This document shows, piece by piece, positions 58,801-64,000 of a DNA stretch of 64,000 nt. The stretch comes from Tamarix chinensis. Lineage: Eukaryota > Streptophyta > Magnoliopsida > Caryophyllales > Tamaricaceae. Where the stretch lies: assembly GCA_030549775.1 (NCBI GenBank), contig CM060180.1:90683172-90747171 (forward strand), written 5' to 3'. The translations under genes and the position numbers were made by a program. The notes under the pieces are model-generated. The model had not been told where the DNA came from and did no database searches. It was given only the letters and a program-made list of their open reading frames with translations. Position 1 is the first letter of the stretch, and each line of letters begins with the position of its first letter.

Positions 58801-58905
58801 TCTTGAGACATTGACTCATATCTGCTTGCACTATTCTTATAATCAGAGACTGAGGATCGAGATGTTCCATTTGTCACATTGATGGACATTATTACATACA
58901 AAAAG
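31719..58905 (+). CDS. POT1: POT1, protection of telomeres 1 (exons 1-8; 3' part beyond window)
   Basis: Eight exons: 31719-31842, 32202-32338, 35579-35768, 37728-37795, 37975-38063, 58220-58501, 58583-58659, 58847-58905. All junctions are GT-AG and all phases agree, giving 1026 bases, 342 codons, with no stop. With exons 9 and 10, as seen in the upstream copy, the protein would be about 464 residues, the usual length of plant POT1. POT1 proteins are OB-fold proteins of telomeres; in plants they are tied to telomerase and chromosome-end maintenance. The N-terminal OB fold is about residues 8-150 ([40 protein letters not shown]), a second OB region about 150-300, and a C-terminal domain from about 320. 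Introns are very uneven: 359, 3240, 1959, 179, 20156, 81 and 187 bases. Exons 9-10 should lie at about 66.0 and 73.5 kb if the duplication is full length. Confidence 0.93.
32202..32338 (+). CDS. POT1: POT1 exon 2
   Basis: It follows the acceptor atgcag. Its first two bases complete an Asp codon, giving [33 protein letters not shown] and [10 protein letters not shown]. These form the central part of the first OB fold, residues 42-87. The donor is gtg|gtattt and the end phase is 0. Confidence 0.95.
32339..35578 (+). other. POT1 intron 2
   Basis: A 3.2-kb AT-rich intron. At about 33640-33880 it carries an internal fragment of the inverted-repeat element family seen whole at 60584-61455 (aaatatc...gatatatcgctgataaatacgcgaaatt). 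It also has a short (CA)n run at 33883-33900 and a trinucleotide-rich tract at 34605-34890. A duplicated phrase, ttacatcaattaaactactccaagtagctaggg, occurs twice near 33220-33295. Confidence 0.8.
34605..34890. repeat. Trinucleotide-rich (AAC/AAT/GAT) tract
   Basis: About 285 bases of interrupted AAC, AAT, GAC and GAT triplets, with purer ACA runs near 34775-34800 and 34860-34882. It is non-coding, in POT1 intron 2. The open frame on the minus strand (Cys/His/Tyr/Ile-rich) is a composition artefact. Confidence 0.85.
35579..35768 (+). CDS. POT1: POT1 exon 3
   Basis: Acceptor ttctgcag, phase 0, donor atag|gtattt. It encodes residues 88-150: [20 protein letters not shown], then [19 protein letters not shown]. 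The block YQVSxxFRPRxQDKKF is characteristic of plant POT1. The one base left over joins exon 4 to make a Gly codon. Confidence 0.94.
35769..37727 (+). other. POT1 intron 3
   Basis: A 1.96-kb intron with acceptor gctgtag. Open frames inside it (for example 36763-36981, 37022-37270 and 37333-37602) match no family that I recognise and are treated as chance. No mobile element with clear ends is visible. Confidence 0.7.
37728..37795 (+). CDS. POT1: POT1 exon 4
   Basis: 68 bases: [20 protein letters not shown] then VVK, residues 151-173. Acceptor tgtag, donor aag|gtattt. The reading continues without a break into exon 5 (ILHVYEV). Confidence 0.9.
37975..38063 (+). CDS. POT1: POT1 exon 5
   Basis: 89 bases: [20 protein letters not shown] then DAPVLQMRS, residues 174 to about 203, the WDGTD block of the second OB region. 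Acceptor gataag; donor tcaaa|gtatgt leaves two bases, completed by the first base of exon 6. The following intron is 20.2 kb long. Confidence 0.92.
38305..38921 (+). pseudogene. LINE reverse transcriptase, 5' part (split by a copia element)
   Basis: On the + strand, across frameshifts, plant L1-type RT blocks are readable: [20 protein letters not shown], then [19 protein letters not shown] sequence, [31 protein letters not shown] and [19 protein letters not shown]. The segment stops at 38916, followed by GTCAA and the copia LTR. It resumes with [11 protein letters not shown] at about 44925. The 5' end is truncated near 38305-38325, which is normal for LINEs. Frameshifts and stops make it inactive. 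Confidence 0.85.
38922..39184 (-). repeat. 3' LTR of the copia element
   Basis: 263 bases, TGTAGTTAAACG...ATTTCTACA on the + strand. It aligns along its length with 44625-44911 but lacks one 24-base unit present there. It is flanked on the left by the target duplication GTCAA. Confidence 0.93.
39200..41420 (-). pseudogene. Copia RT and RNase H region
   Basis: On the minus strand: the RVT_2 start ([19 protein letters not shown] near 40650), [20 protein letters not shown] and [13 protein letters not shown] (40473-40207), and the catalytic YVDDI with [18 protein letters not shown] (40194-39988). RNase H motifs follow, as in [13 protein letters not shown] and [16 protein letters not shown] (about 39560-39340). 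Frames are interrupted between these blocks. In an intact element this region would copy the RNA into DNA. Confidence 0.9.
41430..42111 (-). pseudogene. Copia integrase region
   Basis: On the minus strand, pre-integrase remnants near 42090-42000 are followed by the rve core: [19 protein letters not shown], then [12 protein letters not shown], then [18 protein letters not shown], a worn copy of the usual TPQQNG-VAERKNRH block. Overlapping frames at 42025-41624 and 41834-41442 show at least one frameshift. The pre-integrase part is cut by the solo LTR at 42117-43115. Confidence 0.9.
42117..43115. mobile_element. Solo gypsy-type LTR nested in the copia element
   Basis: This 999-bp insertion has TGATG...CATCA ends and a perfect target duplication, ATTTG (42112-42116 and 43116-43120). 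It interrupts the copia reading frame between protease and integrase. It shares sequence from end to end with the gypsy LTR at 55020-55956, including AATTGGGTCAAG near one end and GATGCTCCTRCATCA at the other. No internal region is present, so it is a solo LTR, as formed by recombination between two LTRs. Confidence 0.9.
43155..43560 (-). pseudogene. Copia protease region
   Basis: On the minus strand [19 protein letters not shown] carries the aspartic protease site. The usual copia form is DSGATDHM; here Glu replaces Ala and Gln replaces His. It is followed by [20 protein letters not shown] and [17 protein letters not shown]. The frame is open for about 110 codons. The element as a whole is dead, so this is a remnant. 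Confidence 0.85.
43600..44612 (-). pseudogene. Copia gag region
   Basis: Between the protease and the primer site, minus-strand fragments of copia gag are readable, such as [20 protein letters not shown] and [14 protein letters not shown] (44144-43956). The frames are broken by several stops. The same gag blocks, less decayed, occur in the truncated copia at 56398-57172, so both belong to related lineages. Confidence 0.8.
44625..44911 (-). repeat. 5' LTR of the copia element
   Basis: 287 bases. It is longer than its partner (263) because a 24-base unit, ggtaataaattaaccggttaataa, is repeated in tandem. Its right side is followed by the target duplication GTCAA and then by the resumed LINE. 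Confidence 0.93.
44917..46350 (+). pseudogene. LINE reverse transcriptase, 3' part and 3' end
   Basis: It resumes the LINE cut at 38916. It starts with the catalytic [19 protein letters not shown], then [20 protein letters not shown], then [20 protein letters not shown] and [16 protein letters not shown]. The thumb region after it contains the triplicated 230-bp unit. The last part (about 46130-46345) is the non-coding LINE 3' end; a second copy of that end stands alone at 59490-59725. Frameshifts and stops occur throughout. Confidence 0.85.
45321..46012 (+). repeat. Three tandem copies of a 230-bp unit
   Basis: Units begin at 45321, 45551 and 45781, each with gaagggcagtctagtttt and ending in ggcgaataaggc. 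They differ by only single bases (for example tttgc/ttttc, gactaaagc/gactcaagc, aataagtg/aatcagtg) and a 2-base TG insertion in the third. The unit derives from LINE RT coding sequence ([22 protein letters not shown] type), so part of the LINE was triplicated in place after insertion. Confidence 0.95.
46351..47510. other. Intron sequence with a partial inverted-repeat element
   Basis: At about 46664-46945 it holds the left portion of the element family seen whole at 60584-61455 (gcggttgtggtcatagtgttgcgaac..., then tattagtaaatatt..., then gacatatcgctgataaaca). The rest of that element is missing. No gene is recognisable. Confidence 0.6.
47511..49285. mobile_element. TIR-type DNA element with a GC-rich interior
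   Basis: The right end (49183-49280) is a CGCG-rich terminal repeat whose reverse complement (aattagatcgcggtcgcagtc...) matches the TIR of the element at 60584-61455. The left end starts similarly (aattaaatcgcggaccgct) but then diverges. Next to it is a cgataaatcggttatcggtatttatcgg repeat. Between them, 47690-48640 is much richer in G+C than anything else nearby. It gives open frames (47866-48174, 47927-48208) with no recognisable family. This may be captured host DNA in a non-autonomous, Mutator-like element, but no transposase is present. Confidence 0.5.
49764..50302 (+). repeat. 5' LTR of the nested copia element
   Basis: Aligns along its length with 52634-53144, including TATTTGAGCACAATATAA, TTTCCTTGAAGAATTC, TTCTTCTATAAAAGGA and GGATCTCTCTAAAGCCA. 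The TATAAAAG near 50032 is a plausible promoter TATA box. Confidence 0.92.
50340..51540 (+). pseudogene. Copia gag and protease remnant
   Basis: The + strand frame reads [53 protein letters not shown] and [20 protein letters not shown]. These are UBN2-type copia gag blocks, interrupted by stops (for example near 50494, 50692 and 50775). Remnants of a zinc knuckle follow near 51040-51080. Then comes [13 protein letters not shown] at about 51206-51240, a protease-like DSG site. The open segment 51291-51512 ([14 protein letters not shown]) fits the copia region after the protease. Confidence 0.85.
51569..51973 (+). CDS. Acidic open frame at the 3' end of the nested copia
   Basis: A 134-codon open frame. 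Its first part ([20 protein letters not shown]) may be a worn pre-integrase block. The second half is strongly acidic, with [17 protein letters not shown] near residue 75, and matches no domain that I know. It sits between the protease-like part and the 3' LTR, where integrase and RT would be in a complete copia. It is probably a fused remnant, not a host gene. Confidence 0.35.
   Translation: MRVCDLDVAGLDLMQLRHGSAIGTTWGSLCGDSVTAKSVTFCAFEFLLDKKVVQESLLGALDKMEVAVNLDDTDSSSEEESTQQMEQVGIALDTSVYALYTESSIGVQEPMLDSEVILSVDSALWYSTGVGEEM
52634..53144 (+). repeat. 3' LTR of the nested copia element
   Basis: 511 bases, with the same ends as the 5' LTR. It contains a 13-G run at 52726-52738, where the 5' LTR has an interrupted G tract. 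It is preceded by a purine-rich tract (gtggagaattgtggg). Confidence 0.92.
53145..53665 (-). repeat. Resumed left LTR of the gypsy element
   Basis: From catccaatgtttcttcc on, this matches the right LTR at about 55273-55790: ACATAAGCTTGACA, ATCTGACTTGG, ACAAGAAAAACTAAGCTAAAA. It lacks the last roughly 170-250 bases of the LTR, so this end has been deleted or has diverged. Confidence 0.75.
53670..54650 (-). pseudogene. Ty3/gypsy gag remnant
   Basis: On the minus strand, [17 protein letters not shown] is followed by [20 protein letters not shown] and [20 protein letters not shown] (54641-54309), a gypsy gag. Then come [40 protein letters not shown] and [13 protein letters not shown] (54105-53797), from the retrotransposon gag domain. 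A worn zinc knuckle and [17 protein letters not shown] follow to about 53690. Frameshifts separate the parts. The part between 54309 and 54105, normally the central helices, is damaged. Confidence 0.88.
55020..55956 (-). repeat. 5' LTR (minus strand) of the gypsy element
   Basis: 937 bases, TGATG...CATCA on the + strand. On its left is ctctaataccaattt, the reverse complement of a TGGTATTAGAG primer site. It is the best whole copy of this LTR besides the solo LTR at 42117-43115. Confidence 0.85.
56119..56366 (+). repeat. 5' LTR of a truncated copia element
   Basis: The region from about 56119 (TGTAGAAAAGATCGAG) to 56366 (CAAACTATCA) is followed at once by TGGTATCGGAG, an initiator-Met type primer site. 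It includes GGGTATATAATGG near 56272, a plausible TATA box, and aataaaatt near 56321. The left edge is estimated. No 3' LTR was found. Confidence 0.65.
56398..57172 (+). pseudogene. Truncated copia gag
   Basis: ATG at 56398, just after the primer site, starts an open frame of 105 codons: a gag N-terminus with [20 protein letters not shown] and [19 protein letters not shown]. Beyond its stop, shifted frames continue with [30 protein letters not shown] and [16 protein letters not shown]. The element breaks off at about 57172, before the zinc knuckle. No protease, integrase or RT follows. Confidence 0.88.
57173..58219 (+). other. Distal part of POT1 intron 5
   Basis: A short GGTGGT-rich stretch (57173-57265) is followed by AT-rich sequence with no recognisable gene or element, ending at the acceptor aatgtgcag. 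It may contain some of the original intron. Confidence 0.6.
58220..58501 (+). CDS. POT1: POT1 exon 6
   Basis: 282 bases, residues 203-297. After the split codon it reads [60 protein letters not shown] and [13 protein letters not shown]. The [16 protein letters not shown] and TGKW blocks are typical of plant POT1. The donor is cagag|gtaggt, used in place of the in-frame TAG that it contains. Confidence 0.95.
58583..58659 (+). CDS. POT1: POT1 exon 7
   Basis: 77 bases, residues 297-323: [20 protein letters not shown] then PSDIT. Two acceptors lie ten bases apart, tatattag (ending 58582) and attttcag (ending 58592). Only the first keeps the frame from exon 6; the second would give a stop (TAA) after a few codons. 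Donor acag|gtgtca. Confidence 0.88.
58847..58905 (+). CDS. POT1: POT1 exon 8
   Basis: 59 bases, residues 323-342: [20 protein letters not shown]. Acceptor aatcag, donor aag|gtattg, end phase 0, which matches the phase-0 start of exon 9 as seen at 4156 in the upstream copy. An earlier acceptor, ctttag near 58793, would lead to a stop and is rejected. Confidence 0.9.
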
Positions 58906-59489
58906 GTATTGCTTCCTTTGGTTCTTTCAGTATTTTCTTTTAACTGTTCTGGAAAAATAGTTCAAAAGGCCAACCACTAGTCCTCAGATATGGTAGTTAA
59001 ACTATTGGTTGCTCCTGAGTTCCTGAAGAGGGAAACGCCTTTCATTCTAGTTTTGATTTTCAACTGCTTTTATAGAATATGAATAATTGTCCTGACTTGT
59101 GAGATTACATAACAGATTTTGGCCATTTTCCCATGTTAGCGTCTCAGTCCTCACTTCTAGGATGATGATAGCTACTGCCATCAACAATCACTGAACGGTT
59201 AGTAATCAGTAGTGAATAGATGGGGATTGAGAGAAAAGGGAGCTGCAAACTAAAATTCAATGCATTAGCTTCAAGATAATCAGGATTCGGGGTCCTGTAG
59301 CCTCCCAAACAGTTCCCACTATTTTCCTGCCCTATTTCCTTTCCCCTCTTCACTAATGCAGGCAGGCAACAACCCCTTTGGCCTATGACTTAGCACAATT
59401 GACTTGGTGACTCATCCAATCTAAGAGCAAACTCACTCTTAGACACAGCAGGCTATTAATTCAAAACTAACAAATTATCAGCTGGTAAT

Positions 59490-59725
59490 AATAAAAATGA
59501 AAGAAACTTGAGAATTTTTGAGAGCCGTAGTAGGGATGTTGCTAGTCTTAGTTGAGCTATTGTCATGGCTGTAGCTAGATGGTTAGTGCACCCACATTAT
59601 AAGGCTAAATTCCATAAGTGGGCTGGTTTGGTAGATTGTATGGTTTGATGATGTTTTTGGTTGTAGTTCCTCTTTTTCAAAAGTAATAAATTTCTTACTT
59701 ATTGAAAAAATAAAAATAAAAGCGA
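59490..59725 (+). mobile_element. 5'-truncated LINE 3' end
   Basis: It matches the 3' end of the LINE at about 46140-46345: GAAACTTGAGAA, CGTAGTAG-GATGT, CACCCACATTxTAAGGCT, AAGTGGGYTxGTTTGGTAGA and TTGTATGGTTTGATG. It ends in an A-rich tail (ttattgaaaaaataaaaataaaa). Short 5'-truncated copies are the usual outcome of LINE insertion. Confidence 0.8.
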
Positions 59726-60583
59726 CAGACTGCTACTAATCAACTGAAATAACCCCTACAATAATGACTAAGCAATGCACCCTTACCCAACAACTCAATT
59801 CTTACCTTTCCTAACATATGTATACCTGACTAAGGGCCTATCAAATGACTGTTTTATTGAGTGCAATGGTTGATCCCGTTTCATTAAATCCTAATATTTT
59901 GTAGCTATCAATTTTTTTTATATGTTCCTTTAATTGAGTAATTTCTTTGGGAAGTCTTGTCATATACTTTTCAAAATAGGCATAGGACTACAACTAGTCT
60001 AAAACTATGAACCAAATGCAACCTGTCATACAAGGCTATCCACAAGCTCAATTAGATTCTTAGATTACTATAGTTAAGTGCATAACTGTACAAGTGATAT
60101 TTCTTACACGAAGCTTGAGAATGTTCCAACTGTTTAGTCGATTCCCATGATAAATCCTAACATTTTAATCTTTGCTCATTAATCATGTCGCTCTTAGTGC
60201 AATAGTCTTCTTCTGTCTATTCCTTTTCTAAGCCACCCATAGCAATTCCTCCTCTCTGTATCTAATAACATGTTCCTGACCAAACCTTTTGTAGGAAGTG
60301 TTTCGTATAGCTCCATCTGTTTTTTTTTGTCCAATAGATACTCAAATAACATTGATGTGTTTGAATGATTGAAATGGAATATTTGCTTGGTTTCTTTTGT
60401 ATTCTAGTGTTTAATCTGCTCGCTCCTTTCTTATGTTTCTGCTTTTTCTTTTTATTTCTTTGTTGTGCTTTACTGCTGGCATCAAACACTTCTTTGGTCT
60501 GAAATTAGGTTGTTGTAGATAATACAGCTTATGCTCTCACATAGGCCCATGCAATTAAATAGCAGTGATATTATAGCCAAACA
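59726..60583 (+). other. Non-coding intron stretch
   Basis: AT-rich sequence with no recognisable gene. The short Lys/Gln-rich open frame on the minus strand at 60489-60262 is taken as chance. Confidence 0.5.
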
Positions 60584-61455
60584 ATAAAATTGTAGTCACG
60601 ATTGTGGTTGCGGTCGCGGTGTTGCAGTATCAGAGTGTCACGAATGATATTTTATATGTCGTGGTTGTCACGGTGTGATTTTGTTAGTTGTTTTCATAAT
60701 AAATATTAGCAAATACCAGTTAATATTGGCAAATATTGGTAAAATATCGGTAAATATCGGTTGATAACCGATATATCGCTGATAAGTAGTACGTGAAGTT
60801 CTAAATCCGCCACGTATTGCTAATTTCGCGTATCGGCTGGCCCAAAATCTGATAAATTTCGGCAGATATTGTTTATCGGGACCGATATTTAGTTGTATAA
60901 CTATAGCGTATTGGCTGCAATTTAGTAGTTTTTGGGTCAGTTACGATGTGAAATTACTGATACATTATGGGTTTAAAATTTTATATTTTATTGTCTGATA
61001 AATTGCCAGTAAATCGCTTATAAATCGGAAAATATCATCGATAAATGGGATAAATCACCGAATTATTGAGAATTCTTAAAGCTGCTGGAAAAAGCATATA
61101 TGGTAATTTCTTCTTATTCATTTACTAGATCACGTTAGTATTGAATTATAATAAAATATTGCTATTTATTACCTTCACATGTACAACTAAATAATATGTA
61201 TTTTTTTTCTTCTAAGGCAATTTTAGGGTTATTGGATACTTTAATATATTATGACTCACTTAAATATGTCTAATATTATATTAAATACTAGTTTATTGAA
61301 TATTCATATTCAAATGATCAATAAATAATAATTAGAGTGTATGGTGAAATAAAAATAAAAATTCATGCCGCGACAGTTGCGACTTACAATTTATCGTTCG
61401 CGACGTTCCGATACCGCAACGGCAAATGCAAATGTGACCGCAACCACAATTTTAT
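60584..61455. mobile_element. Non-autonomous DNA element with ~100-bp terminal inverted repeats
   Basis: The left end (60584-60680: aataaaattgtagtcacgat, then gtggttgcggtcgcggtgtt) matches the reverse complement of the right end (61360-61455: gccgcgacagttgcgactta ... caaccacaattttatt) over about 100 bases. The roughly 870-bp interior has no coding capacity and is rich in AAATATCGG/CGATAAAT words. Related pieces occur at 33640-33880, 46664-46945 and 47511-49285. The long TIRs suggest a Mutator-type MITE, but the target duplication is not clear. Confidence 0.75.
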
Positions 61456-61862
61456 TACCTACATACGCGTGCTGTTGTTGTGTGAAGTGATTATGTAAAC
61501 GAGTTTGAAAATGATCGCCCACTAGACATAGTCAACAAGTAATATGGTAATGAGTGCGAGTGTCATTTCACAAAGAATTATGAGTGAGTGGCTGTGTGCT
61601 TAGGGGTTGCTTAGGCAAAGAATAAATGAACAATGTGGATAGGTTGCTGATCAATTAAAATGATTAAGGAGAAGCAGTCTATCACGTATTCAGAATCTCT
61701 ACAACCATGTAAAGCATTACATATCATAACACTTTGTCTGATCTGGATTCCTCTTATCCAGTTCTGTCAAAGCCACAATCATTATATATGGTCCTCCGGA
61801 GGCAAGGGTATGATACCACAAGCATTAACATATAGTAATAATTAAGTTGTGTTTGCCGTGTT

Positions 61863-64000
61863 TGGTCTTTAGTTGTTAGCATTAATCTGAACCTTATAAA
61901 ATGATATCATACCCTTACTACGTCTGGTAAAAGAGCAGCACTCGACGCAGTTTTCACTCCTTGGGATGACAGTATCCAATGTGCTACCTACTTAGTGATA
62001 ACAACTAATATTTCTCTATCTACAGATTGTGTCAGGGACCCTATACCTAATACTTGATTCCAATGAGATATAGTATAGTTTACCCATACCCTAACTTGGT
62101 GTTTCACTAACCCAAAATCCGACAGATGACTTATTGCTTAATTAATAGCAGATTTGTATTTATTTATTATTTTTTTAATAATCAAATCTGAAAAAATACT
62201 TAGGGTTAGGTTAAAATTCTATTTTTATTTTGGAGGTAATTATAGATTTTGAGAGACACTAACCAAACCCAACAAATATTTTTTTCTTATGCCCATATTC
62301 ATATCTATTTACATGTACGACTATACTCATATCCATTTCCACGTTTTCCATGTAGAAAATTGTCATGTTTTGGGTATTACCTCTCCAACTGCCATCCCTA
62401 GTTTAAGGAGTAAACAATTTCAATTGAATTTCTTCTTTTCTGAGTGTGGATGAAGCAAGTGGCAGTGTGGATGATGAATAAGATGTGAATAGTTGAGCTT
62501 CTTTCTCCATTGATTTGGGGGAGGCCTAGTGTGCTCTGATTTTTGCATTCTCTGCCAGTTTTATTCTAAGGATTCTAACTTACATTTTCTTCAAGGAGTA
62601 AACCACATTTCATATCAAATCTCTAGAAATGGATGTAAATTGAGTTTGAAGAAGTTGCTAAGATTGGTGTTTCTCCATGCTGCATTGTATTCATCCATTC
62701 ATTCTCAGATTGATGTCGCTTCAATTATTGTGCTTTAGTACAAAAACACCCAATTTGTAGGTTTAGCCATAGTTTGATTGGTTTGGCCGTAGTTGATACA
62801 TAATTTAAACTCTCTTGTTGTCAATTGTAGTATTGGTAAATAAGGGTATCATTCTATATCGGGAATTGAGAGGGCTCACCTTTATTTAGCTAGCTCACAA
62901 ATAATAAAATAAAAAACTCTAAAGCACACAAAAACAAATAATAAGAAAAATTCAATAATGGGGGTTTTAAAAATAGAAAATAATAAAAAGAATAAATAAA
63001 AGAAACTGATAAAAATAATAGATGAATGCAAATATGATGAATGTGCTAGGGAAGTCGAAATCTACCACTAGACTAGGTCTAATTTCTAAGTCATCTTTTA
63101 ATCACAAGAAAGAGAGTGACAAGTTGCTAGCCAAAAACAGGTATATACACTTTATAGTACTTCGCTGAAATAATTGATACGACAAAACGCTAATATTAAA
63201 TCTTATTAAATTCTAGCTGTATGCTTGCAATAAGCGGCTCTTGTATTTACCTAGATTTAAAGTATTAAGTACAAGTGGAAGGATGCTAGTCTAAGTACCC
63301 AAACTAGTATCTCAAGCGTGTCTAGTTGTATTCCTCTCCTTTGATCCACATATATCTAATTGTTCAACTACTCCGGTTAGACAAAACTATTAAGTGAATT
63401 GTTATCTAACCTAGTTGTAATTTATACATGTGAATTCTAGTAGGTTCATATAGCCACCTAGTAAGAATATAATCCTACATATTGTCACTATGAGAAAGCC
63501 AGAACGAGGCATGCACCATATAAATCATACTTGATAGAATCACATATGTAAACGATAGCAAATAAAGTTGATTCAAAGAATAATTTCATGAAACAAATAA
63601 AATTAATATTATATCTCAATTCATAATCTAGGGTTTTAATCTATTTCCTAACAATAAATATTTAGCAAATAAATAAAATTACATAAAAATATATACTAAA
63701 AATAGAGGAAGAAAGAACCAAAAATTAAGTACAGTAGAATTTTCTCCCGCCGGTTCTTTCTCTCTTCTTCTTGATTCAGCACTGTCTGTTGTCTTCTCTA
63801 TCTTCTTTTTCTAGTGCATGTCAGTTGTCTCTTCTCTCTCTCTCCTCTGCGATGCTTGCTTACTTGCTTGACGCCCTGTCACCCCTGTCTCTTCTTTCTT
63901 TCTCTTCTCTCACCTCCTCTTCCGCCGTCTCACTTTCTTTCTCTCTTCTTCTCTCTTGTCCTTTCTCATCTCTTTATGTGCGTCGTTCCCTCTCTTCTCT
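61863..64000. repeat. Right copy of the 2.14-kb direct repeat
   Basis: Same sequence and orientation as 1-2137, with a handful of small differences, running to the last base of the window. It lies in intron 8 of the downstream POT1 copy, just as the left copy lies in intron 8 of the upstream one. This is the direct evidence that the window covers one full period of a tandem arrangement. Confidence 0.95.

Larger units (their letters stand above)
58906..61862 (+). other. Proximal part of POT1 intron 8 (downstream copy)
   Basis: Non-coding. It holds a LINE 3' end (59490-59725) and an inverted-repeat element (60584-61455), then enters the block duplicated from base 1. A phrase from it, ggtagattgtatggtttgatg, also occurs in the LINE 3' end at 46264. 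If the tandem duplication is full length, the same sequence should lie just left of base 1. Confidence 0.75.

Noticed and set aside
1..64000. The terminal 2.1-kb direct repeats as LTRs of one giant element, or as ends of a circular replicon
   Set aside because: They lie inside a POT1 intron on both sides, have no primer site or polypurine tract next to them, and start and end with the window. A tandem duplication or assembly overlap fits better.

Overview
The window looks like nuclear DNA of a flowering plant, probably a woody eudicot. It is AT-rich and intron-bearing, full of plant-type Ty1/copia, Ty3/gypsy and LINE remnants, and its one recognisable host gene is plant POT1 (protection of telomeres 1). 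There are no bacterial operons, rRNA genes, tRNA genes or CRISPR arrays that I can see. The species cannot be named from the sequence.

The central observation is that POT1 appears twice, head to tail and circularly permuted within the window. The last two exons (9 and 10) lie near the left end (4156-4308 and 11612-11826, + strand). The first eight exons lie to the right (31719-58905, + strand). Splice phases fit perfectly from exon 1 to 8, and the phase-0 end of exon 8 fits the phase-0 start of exon 9. The first 2137 bases of the window recur almost unchanged as the last 2138 bases (61863-64000), on the distal side of exon 8. The simplest reading is a tandem duplication with a period of about 61.86 kb: the left exons are the tail of an upstream POT1 copy, the right exons are the head of the next copy, and the window spans the junction. 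An assembly artefact (two haplotypes joined end to end) would look the same. Exon 10 of the upstream copy changes frame twice, so that copy may be a pseudogene; exons 1-8 of the downstream copy are open throughout (342 codons).

Layout. 1-4155: intron 8 of the upstream POT1, including the duplicated end. 4156-11826: exon 9, a 7.3-kb intron 9 carrying an antisense LINE ORF1 remnant (9544-10209), and exon 10. 11.8-31.6 kb: intergenic. It holds an unidentified GC-richer coding segment (13897-14685), an antisense Ty3/gypsy pol remnant (15040-16757) cut off at a TGTAACACCCC boundary, and then about 14 kb of non-coding repeat debris (GCTCGTTTAGTTAAACGAGC-type palindromes, a degenerate TTACCATTTTACCC minisatellite, strand-biased purine tracts, a (TTA)n microsatellite, and ends of the TGTAAYACCC...GGGTRTTACA kind). 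31.7-58.9 kb: POT1 exons 1-8. Intron 5 (38064-58219, 20.2 kb) is a transposon nest. A LINE reverse transcriptase is split by a 6.0-kb copia element with a GTCAA target duplication, and that copia element is itself split by a 999-bp solo gypsy LTR with an ATTTG target duplication. The distal LINE part holds a triplicated 230-bp unit. Then come a GC-rich TIR-type element, a gag-only gypsy element into which a gag-only copia element was inserted, and a truncated copia 5' end. 59.5-61.9 kb: intron 8 of the downstream copy, with a LINE 3' end and an inverted-repeat element; then the duplicated block runs to the end of the window.

The only gene likely to act for the cell is POT1, a telomere and telomerase-associated OB-fold protein. 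Everything else is mobile-element sequence or unidentified.
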